DNA of 64,000 nucleotides from Diplolepis rosae (Eukaryota > Arthropoda > Insecta > Hymenoptera > Diplolepididae). Shown one piece after another: positions 36,988 through 47,640 of this stretch. A model generated the notes under the pieces. It searched no databases and was not told the origin of the DNA. It saw only the letters and a program-made list of their open reading frames with translations. The DNA is taken from contig JAPYXD010000259.1 of NCBI GenBank assembly GCA_030998225.1, positions 3,705,001 through 3,769,000 on the forward strand, written 5' to 3'. A program made the translations under genes and the position numbers. Each line of letters opens with the position of its first letter. Position 1 is the first letter of the stretch.

Positions 36988-37564
36988 TAAAACTAGAATT
37001 ATCTTTCACAGAAAAAGGTCCAAGAAAAGTCTATTTCATTCCCTTTCTTCACTGAACGGACTTTTCTTATGGATCCAACATCAATATGTGATCTTGAAAA
37101 TGTTATAATATAGATTAATGACGAAATGCTTGTAAAATTTGTATTTCTTTTTTTTCTTCTTATTGACTTATTACTGCTAATGGATTTTTGTTTTCTTGCA
37201 GAAACATGTAAATAATAAACAATTATATGTTACCTGTTATTATTATTGCTCTTTAAAACATCACATTTTTCAATTTGGAATACTTACGATATGATCATAT
37301 TTTATGTTCCCGTTGAATATTAATATTTTTAAGTTATCAAATAATTTTACATGTAGACATCCAAGTGCAAACCTTTGACGTGGAAACTTGAGTAAAAAAA
37401 AACTTTTTTTGTATGTTTGTTAATTACAGTATATTTGATAATAAATTTCATTTATAACTATTTTTAAAATGTTATTTAAATATGCTTTAAAAATTTAATT
37501 AATCAAGAAATATAAATCTTCTCGTAAAATTGTTCCTACAACTCTCTGTATTTTAATACCAATT
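36988..37564. other. 3' flank of the transposase gene
   Basis: AT-rich sequence between the two transposon genes. AATAAA occurs at 37212-37217, about 225 bp after the stop, and is the first good polyadenylation signal. No other structure was found. Confidence 0.5.
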
Positions 37565-38331
37565 TAAATTTGGCCGCCACATCACGTGACTATTGAAACG
37601 CCATTAATTGCCACGCTTTGATGCTGGTAATTTAAAAAAACTGCAAATGCGCAAGCGTTGTTGTGTTATCTACCGGTCCGTCATTGGTTCGTATATCTCG
37701 TCAATGATCGTTTCGGACTGAGCCGCAAATGATGAAAAAGAATTCTCGGCTGTTCTATCAGAATGATGTCTATTTGTAGTCACGAACGGCTGCATCACTT
37801 TTCATCATAATTTGATTTTCGATTTTGATTGAAAAATTCAGTTGTGTTAGCTTTCCCATTGTTTTATTACGTGGAACTTAGAGGCAAGGTAAGTTAACCT
37901 TTAACTTGTTTCAATTTACATATTATCTTCAATAGTGTTACTTCAGTAGTGTTTCCACATAGCGTGCTTAGGTTATATTTCGATTATCACCAATTGCGCT
38001 TCATAAGTCTGCAGATTTTTGATTTATTTAAATGGTTCAATAAACTGTCGCACTTCGTTTCATGCTTGAATGTGCACAAATTGAATTGAATTATTGAAGT
38101 ATTGAATAAATACAAAAGAAATCGTAAATTATTTATCTTCCAAGAGAAGGAAGAATTTATAGCGTTCCCTCCTAGCTGAAAATATTTTGGGTGAAAATTC
38201 GCCGGCATTTCGAGTGAATCCGTCTTTCTATAATTTAAGTCAATTTTTATTATTAAATTTACGCAATATTTTTTTTTTTACAAAATTATGTTTTACTTAT
38301 TAATACATTGGTATAATATACGTTAATGCAG
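37565..38331 (+). promoter_or_regulatory. Probable promoter and spliced 5' leader of gene 2
   Basis: The sequence is GC-richer than its flanks. It has ATCACGTGAC (an E-box palindrome, 37581-37590) and AATGCGCAAGCG (near 37648). GAGGCAAGGTAAGT at 37881-37894 is a strong donor, exon end 37888. The next acceptor (AATGCAG, end 38331) lies 9 bases before the ATG of gene 2. This fits a non-coding first exon and one leader intron. The start of transcription is not visible. Confidence 0.55.
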
Positions 38332-38340
38332 GACTGAAAC

Positions 38341-40609
38341 ATGTCATCACAATGTTTGAAAAATCCGAATGAAATCAAAGCCTTTCAATTGTTTGAATTT
38401 CTAAACGAAGATGAGGACGAAAGTCATGTTGGTGGAAGACTTAAGGAAATAGATTTCGCACCAAAAAGCTGGGTTTCTTATGATGAAACTGCCTGCCAAC
38501 TTGTTACAAAATACTTGCCACCTCCATACAATGAGGAATGATGGGATTTATTCAATGGAATCGTTAAATCTCAGTTACCAGCTCCTGAGGAGTGGCCCAC
38601 GTATCCCATAATTTTAAAAGGACATGCTGGTAAAAGTTAAATTTTATTCATTGCACAAGTTCGGTTTTATGTCAGCTTTATATCGAAGCTTATCGATGCG
38701 TATTTTTAATTTATTTTTTATATAATTACTTACGACAATGGGTTATAATTTAACAACTACTATTTTCAGCAACTTATGATCAGGCTGTAAGAAGACTAAA
38801 ATTACTTGAAAAGGAAAACTACGTCTACACTGACCATGACGGAGAACGTAAATCCAAAGAGGTTACATGAGTGATTCGCTCGAAAAAATATACTGTTTCG
38901 GAGAAAACCAGATCTGTTCTACGCGTTCCTAATTTGGATGAATCGATTCCAGAAAAGCCAATAACGCTCAAGAACGACAGCAGCAACGATGCTGATGATG
39001 ACGATTTTGAAGATGACACTTATACACCCTTTAAAAGACAAGGAAATCGAATCCTGTAATCTAAACAGCCTCCTAATACTAATTTTAAGCAATTCAGAGC
39101 ACGAAAGCCAGGTAAAATACTATTTTCAAAACTATTAATTAATTTGGTTACTAAATTAGCATCCACTGAATTCTAGTAAGTAAATTATAAATTAATTACA
39201 ATAAACTAGTACTTTTCTACTAATTTGTGGTAAAAATGCTTATTAAAGTAATAAAATTATATAAATAAATAATATATAAATTTATTTTAGGCGTTCCCGA
39301 TTTGGATGACATTCCACGCAAAAGAAGTGTGCGCAACGAAGAATTTGTCAGCGATGATGATAATTATTATTCTGACGAACACATCTCTACACCTTGTACG
39401 ACTGCGTCAAAGTATCCAAGGGTTTCAATAAAGAAGGGGCCAAACAGCCTCCCAATGCTATAGAACCAAAAGAGCAAGGATCCAAGGAAAAAAAATCAGG
39501 TGAAAGACCACAAATTTTTATGTGCATACATATTTTGTTTCATTCTTTCTTACGAATTTGTTTATAATTGCAATTTATGTTGCATATTTAAGATCTCGTA
39601 TTCTAAACTAATTATTTTAGCAAGGAAATATAATATAAAATTGATATTTAACTAGAAAATGTATATCTGTTCTGGACCACTTAACTACAATTTTTTCTTC
39701 AGGATTTTTAATGAAACCAATCGAAAAAACTCACAAAACAAACCTCTGTGAAAGATGTACAAATGAGAAAGACCGATTAGGTAAAAAATTTAAATATTAT
39801 TCATATTTTTCATTGCAGGCTTAAAAAATTTTAGGTTTTGAAGTTTTGAAGGATAAATTATCATTGTTAAAATTTTTGTTGCAGCTCAAGTTCTAAATGT
39901 CGTTACGACCAATCAAATTCTATTAAAAGAAGTGGTTAAAGAGCAAAGATCTTTAAATGTAAGAATACATCAACTTGAGCTGGAAAAGGCCACCGTTCCC
40001 CCAATAAATTTCTTACAAGATAATGATTTAGTAATTCCACTAAAAGAAATGGACAATTTCCTTGAATTTGAAGAACAATTAAAAGATGAAGACTTTTGTG
40101 GAAAGTTTGTAAGTATAGTTATGTTAACAAAACATTAAACCATATAAAGATTTTGGTCAGTTCAATTATATGCAATAAAACAACTTCATTTTTCTAGATA
40201 TCAATACTTTCAAGCTACTACGATCCTGCACGAAATGCTCGAAAAAGTATTTCAAATATTTTAAAACAATTCCTCTCAAAAAATGTTGCCCTTCAGTTTG
40301 TGGCAATGAAAGCTACAGGAAATAAAAAAAATTTTAGGGATACAAGAATGTACTCATGCTTGCTTGGTGAGAATTAATAAAAATTATGCAATTTATAATA
40401 CATATAACAATTTCATATTTTATATTTCTTAAATAACGCTGGTATGTTTTTCAGCTGCAATTTTAAATTCGCATACATATACAATAGGACAGCAACTTAA
40501 TGAGAGACTTTTCCTTGCGGAATTAAAGTGTTGTGCCCAATGTAAAAGATTGGAAAGGTCGACGCAAGAGCAGAGAATATGGGAGGCAGGAACAAGACGA
40601 AAATTATGA
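38341..40609 (+). pseudogene. DUF4806-like transposon companion gene, 7 exons, broken
   Basis: Coding exons: 38341-38629, 38770-39111, 39291-39499, 39703-39780, 39885-40108, 40198-40366, 40455-40609; all have GT...AG introns and compatible phases. The repaired length would be about 488 codons. Exon 1 resembles the N-terminal region of DUF4806 proteins (VSYDETAC, LVTKYLPPPY, WPTYPIIL). Exons 2-3 are acidic linkers. Exon 4 has a CERC pair. Exon 5 is coiled-coil-like (QLELEKATVP). Exons 5-7 carry the DUF4806-like part (LKDEDFCGKF, FLSKNVALQF, TRMYSCLL, LAELKCCAQC). Breaks: TGA at 38539-38541, TGA at 38868-38870, TAA at 39057-39059, and a 1-base deletion (or equivalent) in exon 3 near 39440. Its role in the element is unknown. 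Confidence 0.8.
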
Positions 40610-41007
40610 AGAATGAGTTATAAAATGTAATTTATTAACATTTAACATGTCTATATAATATAAATAATGAAATGTTTAAAACATCACACATTTTTTATTT
40701 TAATTAAGTTGTGATTTCATTCCACCAGAGTCTGGATTGGATTTAATCAATTGAAAATAAATGTGAGATAATACAGATGAGAGGATTTCGAATCGAAATT
40801 TTTGAAAAATTGTATTCGAGATTCTTTATTCCCATTAAAATTTGATCTTATCTGAGAAAAATGAAGATTTTCCGAACACGGTCTTGGATAAGATCAATAC
40901 TTAAGAGGAATCAAGCACTTTTAAGAAAACTTTTATATAATTTTCACTTGAATCGTCCCGTATGCGTCCCCATTCATTTACAATTTATTAAGGGCAAATA
41001 TCAACTG
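40610..41007. other. 3' region of the transposon
   Basis: AT-rich, no further exon seen. AATAAA-like words follow the stop (AATAATGAAATG near 40662 and AATAAATG near 40757). A 65-codon ORF (40861-41058) runs into the hairpin at 41008 and is not a gene. Confidence 0.4.
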
Positions 41008-41180
41008 GGTCACGTGATCAATTTTTTTCAGGCATCTTACTTAAAAAATAATAAATGAAATGGATTTTCCATAACAGATAAACGTAAAGAAAAGAACAAG
41101 GAACGTTTATCTGCTATGGAAAATCCTTTTTAATCATTATTTTTACAGTAAGATACCTGAACAAAATTGGTCACGTGATC
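41008..41180. repeat. Imperfect inverted repeat with CACGTG at both tips, inside the transposon
   Basis: Arms 41008-41084 and 41104-41180 are complementary over about 77 bp with some mismatches. The outer tips are GTCACGTGATC on both sides, and the inner ends AGATAAACG / CGTTTATCT. The loop is about 19 bases. It may be a MITE captured by the transposon or a regulatory palindrome. Confidence 0.8.
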
Positions 41181-41209
41181 CTGCTGATATATGCACTTAA
41201 ATACAATGC

Positions 41210-41436
41210 GGAGATCCAATAGGGCCCTAATAATGGTGTCCTTTTTTGTAGTTGGGGTAGTGTAAGGGCTGACCTCACTAAACCCCTATACTACTAGAAA
41301 GTCGAGTGGGGCCCACGTCGACAAAAGAGTTACGTTACCGACAGGGCCCTGGCTAGTTTTCCACGATAGATCCCGACTAGAAATAGGTCAAGCTCATAAG
41401 GGCCCCACTAGACCCCTATCGAAATTTCTACACGGG
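41210..41436 (+). repeat. Right terminal and subterminal repeats of the transposon
   Basis: It ends GGGGCCCCACTAGACCCC (41397-41417 region) and AAATTTCTACACGGG. Further inside are GGGGCCCACGTCG (near 41308) and CAGGGCCCTGG (near 41342). The GGGGCCC blocks face those at the left end. Confidence 0.7.
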
Positions 41437-42963
41437 GTATTAGTTTTATGTGAAAATATCTGTTGAAATTTTCATCAAATATTTTCGTTTTGAGACCCCC
41501 CGAGTCAGAAAAAACGGTTTTTACGAAAATGTCTGTCTGTAGATCCTATACTCGATACTCTTGATCCAAAATTTTAATACTGGTTTCTAATAGTTCTCAT
41601 AAATCTCTACCAATTATCCAAATAACATTTTTCGATTAAACTAAAATTAGGAAAGTTATAGTATGTTAAAAGTTGAAAAAAGTCAATATTTAAATTCCAT
41701 TTTTCAGTTAAATTATACGAAATACTAAAAAAAGTTATGATACAAAATTGTTTACTACATAAAGATCTACAAGTTTGAATTGCACCATTTTTTCATAAGA
41801 TGTATATTTTTCTTTTTAATTTAAAAAAATACTAGTGTAAATCGAAAATTAAATTTTTTTAAAATAATATATAAAATACGAAAAAAACGCAAGGTTGCAA
41901 AACTGTTCGTTTCAGTAAGGTCTACAAATTTTGTCTGATATAGTTTCTGATAAAATGTAGATTTTTCATTTTGATTTCAAAAAATACGATTAAAATTGAA
42001 AAATTCCACAACTTAAACAAAATATGTAACACGCGAAAAAAACGTTGAGATGATAAATTCTTAGCCTAAATGAGGTCTACAAATCCTCATTAGGACACTT
42101 TTAAACAGGATGAATATTTTTTGTTTTGATTTTAAAAACCCTATTGAAAATCAAGAATTCCATTTTTTAACCAAAATATGTGCGATACGAACAAAGCGTT
42201 GAAATGAAAAATCGTTGCTAAATAAAGTCTACGTTTGTTTTTCTTATTAAGATGTTTGGAAGAAAATAAATTATTTTACTCATGTAATTTATTAGAAAGT
42301 TACAAAAATGTATACAGAAAATCGGGCGCGAAGCGCGAATGTCATAATGAGAATGTGTTCTTTAAGGCTGATAGAGTCTTAAGTAAATTTAATTTATTTT
42401 CTCCTTTGAAATGAAAACCAAGTTTAGTAACTTTGAGAAAATGTAATTCACATTTAAAATATTATAAAATTGACTTGAGCTCCTGCATCAAATTATAAAA
42501 AATAAGCTTACATGTATGAGAAGAATATAAGACCGCTCGCGAATCGTGACAATCGAATCGCGCGCCCCAGGCGCGCTCTTACTGGCGCGCGAAGCGGACA
42601 GATCTCAAACGATCAACCTTTTCTCAATTTTATCAAATATAAGTAAAACAAAAGATGCCAACAATCTATACTTTTATGTATCATCTTCATAAATGTTCTG
42701 AAAAAAATTCAAGAACCCATTCCGTTCATAAAAAGGGGGTAAAATTTTTTCTTTTAATTTTTGAATAAGTTTTTTAATGTGAATTACTTCTTGAACACCC
42801 ACCATTTTTTTCTATATCATGCTCAAATTCAAAGTGACAATATATATTTTTCGAAAATTTTTGAAGAGGTACATCATAGTTAAAAATAATAAAAACTTCT
42901 GTGGCCCCTACAATGTATGAAACAATTGATACCCTATGACTCAATGAAGCAATTGCTTCTATA

Positions 42964-44306
42964 GGGGAGAAGCGGCGAAATTGGCGCAACTAATAGAAAG
43001 TGCGAGTTTAAAAAGAAAGTATATGACTAAAAATTATGAAAAAATATTTCTTTAATACCTGGATACTTTTCTATATTTTAAAATCGATAAAAATTGAATT
43101 GAAAATTATTAACGCAGGTTTTTGTTCAGATTTCCGAAGGACTGCACCTGCGTCAATTTACCCGCCATGTCGGGTAAATTGACGCACTAATATTATAATC
43201 TTCTCTTGCCACGTATTAGTTATATTTTCATAGATTTAGAATTACATTTCAGTAGCAAAGGTTGATGAAAAGAGGTAGTTATAATTTGAAACAAAATTTG
43301 AGATAGTATATCAAGATATGTGAAGTTTTTTATACCTTTATTCACATAAACCAGCCAAAGTTAAAATATATTTTATATTTGTACAATAAAATACTGGCAA
43401 TTGTGGATATTTAAGTGAATATTCACAGTGAAATCATTTTTAGTGAGTATTATTTGAATTTGTAATCAGAAGTATATACAATTATTAACTTTAGAAGACT
43501 TATAAATAATAGAAACAATCAATCAAAAATACAAATTTTTTACGTACATTGTTTTCACATCTTAAAATCCAGAAAACTTCCAAAACACTGTCAGACTGCA
43601 AATTAATTATTAAAAATCGCTTTTAAAATGCCTTAATACCTCAAACTTAAAAAAAAATTGAATTTATATTCAAATGAATATAACCTTACAAAGTCGTTAC
43701 ATCAGTTTTGCGAACCACATTACCTCCCACGTCACAAAAAATCTTAAGAAAAAGATTAGCAGAAAAGTCCAGCAACATTCAAATGTATATATCTATATAT
43801 TAATAATTGTGTACTTACTATCTTCTTTATATTTTCAATCATAAACATCCGAGCACTTGACTTCAGTCACCGGTTTCCAGAAACACAACACGTGTGCCAA
43901 CTTCGCCTCTGATTTGAATCTCGTATGCGCCAATTTTGCCGCAAGTGTATCGTTCATTAATTAAATACTTTTTACGTAAAATGCTTATTTTTTCATACAA
44001 ATATTCCATCCTAATCGTAAGATTAAATATCAAAGATTATAAAATCGTTGCATTAATCTAATTCACCTTGAATTACTATTATTTAACGATTTAACTCAAT
44101 AGCTTCGAACATAACCATTATGCCAAAAAACGATTAATCGCAATAAGACTGTATTAAGCAATTAGATTTTTATAATGTTTTCTATCAAATACATATCATA
44201 CAAGAATGCACACGATAGAACTATTTTTATTTTTTGTTATGTTATCATTTTCTGAAGAATAGGGTGCGCCAATTTAGACGACGCGCCAATTTCGCCGCTT
44301 CTCCCC
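42964..44306. mobile_element. TA-flanked element F with 24-bp exact inverted ends
   Basis: GGGGAGAAGCGGCGAAATTG (continuing GCGC) at 42964-42987 is complementary to 44283-44306. TA flanks both sides (42962-42963 and 44307-44308). The opposite arm of palindrome G shows the uninterrupted site with a single TA. 1343 bp, AT-rich inside, no transposase ORF, hence non-autonomous. The TA suggests the Tc1/mariner/pogo group. Confidence 0.9.
43149..43186. other. Perfect 16-bp hairpin inside element F
   Basis: TGCGTCAATTTACCCG, a 6-base loop CCATGT, then CGGGTAAATTGACGCA. The stem repeats, in slightly altered form, the GCGCCAATTTCGCC phrase of the element's ends. It may be a subterminal binding site. 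Confidence 0.85.
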
Positions 44307-45303
44307 TACTCATGAAAGTTTTACGTTGATCAGGTACAATATCTCATTTATTTTTACATATTTGCTTTACAGTGGACGACATAGTACATTTTATATGAAT
44401 GCCAGGGTGTATCAACAATTATCCGCACCCTGCCTGTGGAATTGATCGTTATCAATTTAAATAAAAAAAAACACATCTGTACATGATCGCCTTGTTTTCA
44501 ATACACTTTATCCACCTGTCAGCAAGCTTTTTCTTTCAGTCACAATATTCAGTTTATATATTTCCCCATATATCTCCTTCTCGAAGCTTGTGCCCATGAC
44601 CTACGATTTGCCCTTCCTGAGAGCACTACTACGCAGGCTTCCAATGCCGCACAATCAAAACAATTGAAAATCAGGTGCTTTTTGCGAACGAACTCGTGCG
44701 GCATTCGAAGCCTGCGCAGTAGTATTCTCAGGAACGACAAACGTAGGTCATGGGCACAAGCTTCGAGAAGGAAATACATGGGGAAATATATAAGCTGAAT
44801 TTTGTGACTGAAAGAAAAAGCTTGCTGACAGGTGGACAAAGTGTATTGAAAACAAGGCGATCATGTAGAGATGTGTTTTGTTTTAAATTGATAACGATCA
44901 ATTCCACAGAGAGGGCACGGATAATTGTTGATACACCCTCGCATTCATATAAAGTGTACTATGTCGTCAACTAGGCAGCAAATACGTAAAAATAAATGAG
45001 ATATTGTACGTGATTAACGTAAAACTTTCATGAGTATCGAAACAATTGCTTCAATGAGTCATAGGGTATCAATTGTTCCATACATTGTAGGGGCCAAAGA
45101 AGTTTTTATTTTTTTAAATTATGAAGTATCTCTCCGAAAATTTTCGAAAAATATATATTGTCACTTTGAATTTGAGCATGATATAGAAAAAAAATGGTGG
45201 GTGTTCAAGAAGTAATTCACATTAAAAAACTTATTAAAAAAAAAAAAAAAACAATTTTACCCCCTTTTTATAAACGGAATGGGTTCTTGATTTTTTTCAG
45301 AAC

Positions 45304-46019
45304 CTCTTTAGTACCCTCTATAACATATATTTTAGTCATCAAGATCGGTTGAGCCGTTTTCGAGAAAATTAGATTTTTTGATTTTTCAAAATTCGTTCAT
45401 AACTTTTGTGAATTTTTTTTTTTCGAGTTAATGCTTGGGGTGAATTTATCTTGTAATGGGAGTCACTTACCCGCGCAATATGGATCAAATCCGAGCAGGG
45501 GCACCCAGACCATGCTTATCCTGCTACTGCCTTTGGTTTAGCCTTTCTAAAAATAATTGAAAGAATCTAAGATTCAATCCTAGACTTAATCCAAAAGAAT
45601 TTGAATAAAGTTTGCAACTTTACTTTTTAGATCTGGATCAATCCGAACTCAGGTTGATTTTCCTTGTAAAAAGAATGAATATAATCCGATTACGTCAGAA
45701 TGACCAGATTAAGAAATACCATTGAAACCGGTTTATTTAATCGGATCCAATCGACACTTTGCATGTAAAGCAACAATATTGTTCGCATCTGATTAATTTT
45801 TAACAGATTTACATCAAACGAGATTAAAAATGTTTTACAGATTGATTGGGAGTAATTCGGAACGGTTCAGAAACAGATTTTCATACGGATTTAATTCGTT
45901 TCCAAAAATTTCGTTGAGGTAGTCTGATAAAGACCATATATATGCATTCAGAAAGACATTTTTTTAAATCAAACAAATCTGTGTATTGCTATAGAGTCGG
46001 AAAAACCTTTCCTTAATTA
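45304..46019. other. AT-rich DNA with degenerate family U words
   Basis: From about 45480 to 45920 the words GGATCAATCCGAACTCAGG, AATCCGAGCAGG and ACGGATTTAATTCG resemble foldback family U. No clear ends. The part near 45340 carries a GGTTGAGCCGTTTTCGAGAA phrase common in insect repeats. No gene. Confidence 0.4.
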
Positions 46020-47292
46020 ACACGTGGATCAATAAGTCCCGGGACTAACTAGGAAAAACACATTTTTTTGGCAAAACTCGACTTTATTCATCAACATAGT
46101 CTCCTTCAAAAGCAACACAATCAGTCCAGCGCTTCTCTAACATATCAATGCCTTTCTTGTAGAACGATTTATCTTTGGCCTCGAAATAAGCGTTCGTTTC
46201 GGTGATGACTTCCTCGTTGCAGTAGAATCTCTTTCCTTGGGGCATTTTTTTGAGGTCTGCAAACAGGTAAAAGCCGCTGGGGGGCAGATCCGGTGAATAT
46301 GGTGGGTGTGGAAGCAATTCAAAGCTCGATTCATTCAATTTCGCCATGGTAGGGAGCGACTAGTGACACGGCGCATTGTCTTGGTGAAAGAGCACTTTTT
46401 TCTTTTTCATTTGGAGCCGTTTCTCACCGATTTCGTTCTTCAAACGCATCAATTGGCCAATGTAACGTTCGCTATTGATCGTCTTACCTTTTTCAAGGTA
46501 ATCGATGAACAAAACTCCATGAGCATCCCAAAATACTGAGGGCATAACCTTACCGGTCCACATTTGCGTTTTTTGCCGCTTTAGACGCTTCTCACCGACT
46601 GCAGTCCACTCGGCCGACGACCGTTTTGACTCCGGAGTGTTGTGATGAATCAAGGTTTCGTCCATTGTCACATACCGACTCAAAAAATTCGGTTTATTTC
46701 GGCGAAACAACTCCAAACAGCGCTCCGAATCAACGACACGTTGTCGTTTTTGATCCACCGTGAGCAAACGCGGCACCCACTTTGACAAGAGCTTCCTTAT
46801 AGACAAATGTTCATGCAAAATAGCGTACACACTGCCGTATGATATCTTTAAGGTGTCAGCTATCTCACGCAATTTTAATTTACGCTTGTCGAAAACGATT
46901 TGGTGGACTTTTTTGATGGTTTCCGGTGTAACTACCTCATTTGGCCGGCCGGAGCGTTCAGCATCTTCAGTGTCTGTACGACCATGTTTAAACTCAACAA
47001 ACCACCGACAAATGGTTGTTTTTGATGGAGCAGAGTCCCCGTAGCACTTTTTAAGCCATTGCTGAGCTTGCACTGTGTTTTTTTTCATCAAAAAGCAATG
47101 GTAAATCAACACACGAAATTGTTTCGAATCCATTGTTTTGAGAATATCAAGACTAGCGTCACTTAAATCACTGTAACTCGTGGACCAAACATCAGAATGT
47201 CATGAAATTTTGAAGGTTGGTACTCATGAAAAATCATACAGAACTTTTGTTGGCAACGCCATCTATGTCCCGGGACTTATTGATCCACGTGT
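46020..47292 (-). mobile_element. Full-length mariner element 1 (1273 bp)
   Basis: The ends ACACGTGGATCAATAAGTCC (46020 onward, continuing CGGGA) and the exact complement ending at 47292 form the terminal inverted repeats. TA flanks both (46018-46019 and 47293-47294). The length is typical of mariner. It encodes one transposase on the minus strand, described separately. Confidence 0.93.
46084..47133 (-). pseudogene. Mariner transposase 1, one stop and a lost catalytic Asp
   Basis: Read on the minus strand from the ATG at 47133, it gives 349 codons, the usual mariner size, with one in-frame TAG at 46360-46362 (codon 258) just after HQDNAPCH. Landmarks: helix-turn-helix region (KTTICRWFVEFKHGR, SGRPNEVV), WVPRLLTVDQK, first catalytic D158 in VTMDET, second D252 in HQDNAPCH. 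The third catalytic position, in PPYSPDLPPSGFYLF, is G287 where D is expected (the D,D34D triad). So it is inactive twice over. The rest of the frame is clean, so decay is recent. The nearest relatives should be insect mariners; the subfamily is not assigned. Confidence 0.92.
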
Positions 47293-47323
47293 TAAAACAA
47301 ATACATTAGTTGACTCCTTTTTT

Positions 47324-47640
47324 TTAAGGGGATATACCACCGTTAATATTTTTATTTTTTTAATTTAGATCTTCCGTATAATTTTTTTATATTTAATACC
47401 TTTATTTAGCAAGTTCTTGGGTTTTTTTTTTAATTCCAGCCATGATTCTTTTTTTATTTTGTTCCTTACAATGTGCAGCAACTTTTTCGGTACGGAAAAT
47501 AAAGTAACATGACTAAAAAAAGTTACAAATAGAATAAAACCCCACAAAATTTTTCTAAATAAATGTATTAAACATAAAAAAATTATATGGAAGGTCTAAA
47601 TACAAAAAATACAAAAAATTAAGGTAGCGGATCCCCTTAA
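47324..47640. mobile_element. TTAA foldback E4, relative of E2
   Basis: It starts TTAAGGGGATATACCACC and ends GGTAGCGGATCCCCTTAA. Arms share with E2 the words ATTTAGATCTTCCGTATAAT and ATACCTTTATTTAG. It has lost much of the centre. TTAA is at both ends; the right one is shared with E5. Confidence 0.75.

Larger units (their letters stand above)
34261..41436 (+). mobile_element. Two-gene CMC/CACTA-like DNA transposon, 7176 bp
   Basis: Both ends are visible: CCCGTGTAGAAATT at 34261-34274 and its exact complement at 41423-41436. A GT dinucleotide is duplicated at 34259-34260 and 41437-41438. The uninterrupted R copies read AGAAGGTATTGG at this place, which confirms a 2-bp duplication. Subterminal TCTAGTGGGGCCC occurs on both sides. 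It carries a transposase gene that reads as intact and a broken DUF4806-like gene, both on the plus strand. The transposase places it in the CMC (CACTA, Mirage, Chapaev) group. The termini do not begin with CACT, so I cannot name the family. Confidence 0.9.
34236..42603 (+). repeat. Repeat R copy R8, split by the two-gene transposon
   Basis: The first 25 bp (34236-34260, ending ATGAGAAGGT) and the remainder (41437-42603, starting GTATTAGTTTTATGTGAAAA) together match the R start. The GC hairpins near 42320 and 42540-42595 are partly decayed, and the TCTG run is reduced to two units (41531-41538). This copy appears older than R6 and R7. Confidence 0.85.
42692..45303. mobile_element. Large palindrome G (arms about 610 bp), split by element F
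   Basis: Left arm 42692-42963 plus 44307-44654; right arm 44696-45303; loop about 40 bp. Examples: CAAGAACCCATTCCGTT at 42710 pairs with AACGGAATGGGTTCTTG at 45276, and GCAGGCTTCCAATGCCGCAC pairs with GTGCGGCATTCGAAGCCTGC. ORFs on both strands (44549-44974, 42774-42989, 45030-45215) are mirror images of each other and not genes. Target duplications were not found. Confidence 0.85.

Noticed and set aside
38539..39059. Stop-codon readthrough or recoding in gene 2
   Set aside because: Three stops plus a frameshift in the same gene are better explained by decay. No readthrough context or recoding element was seen.
44549..44974. Overlapping ORFs of 96 and 74 codons
   Set aside because: They are mirror images in the two arms of palindrome G.
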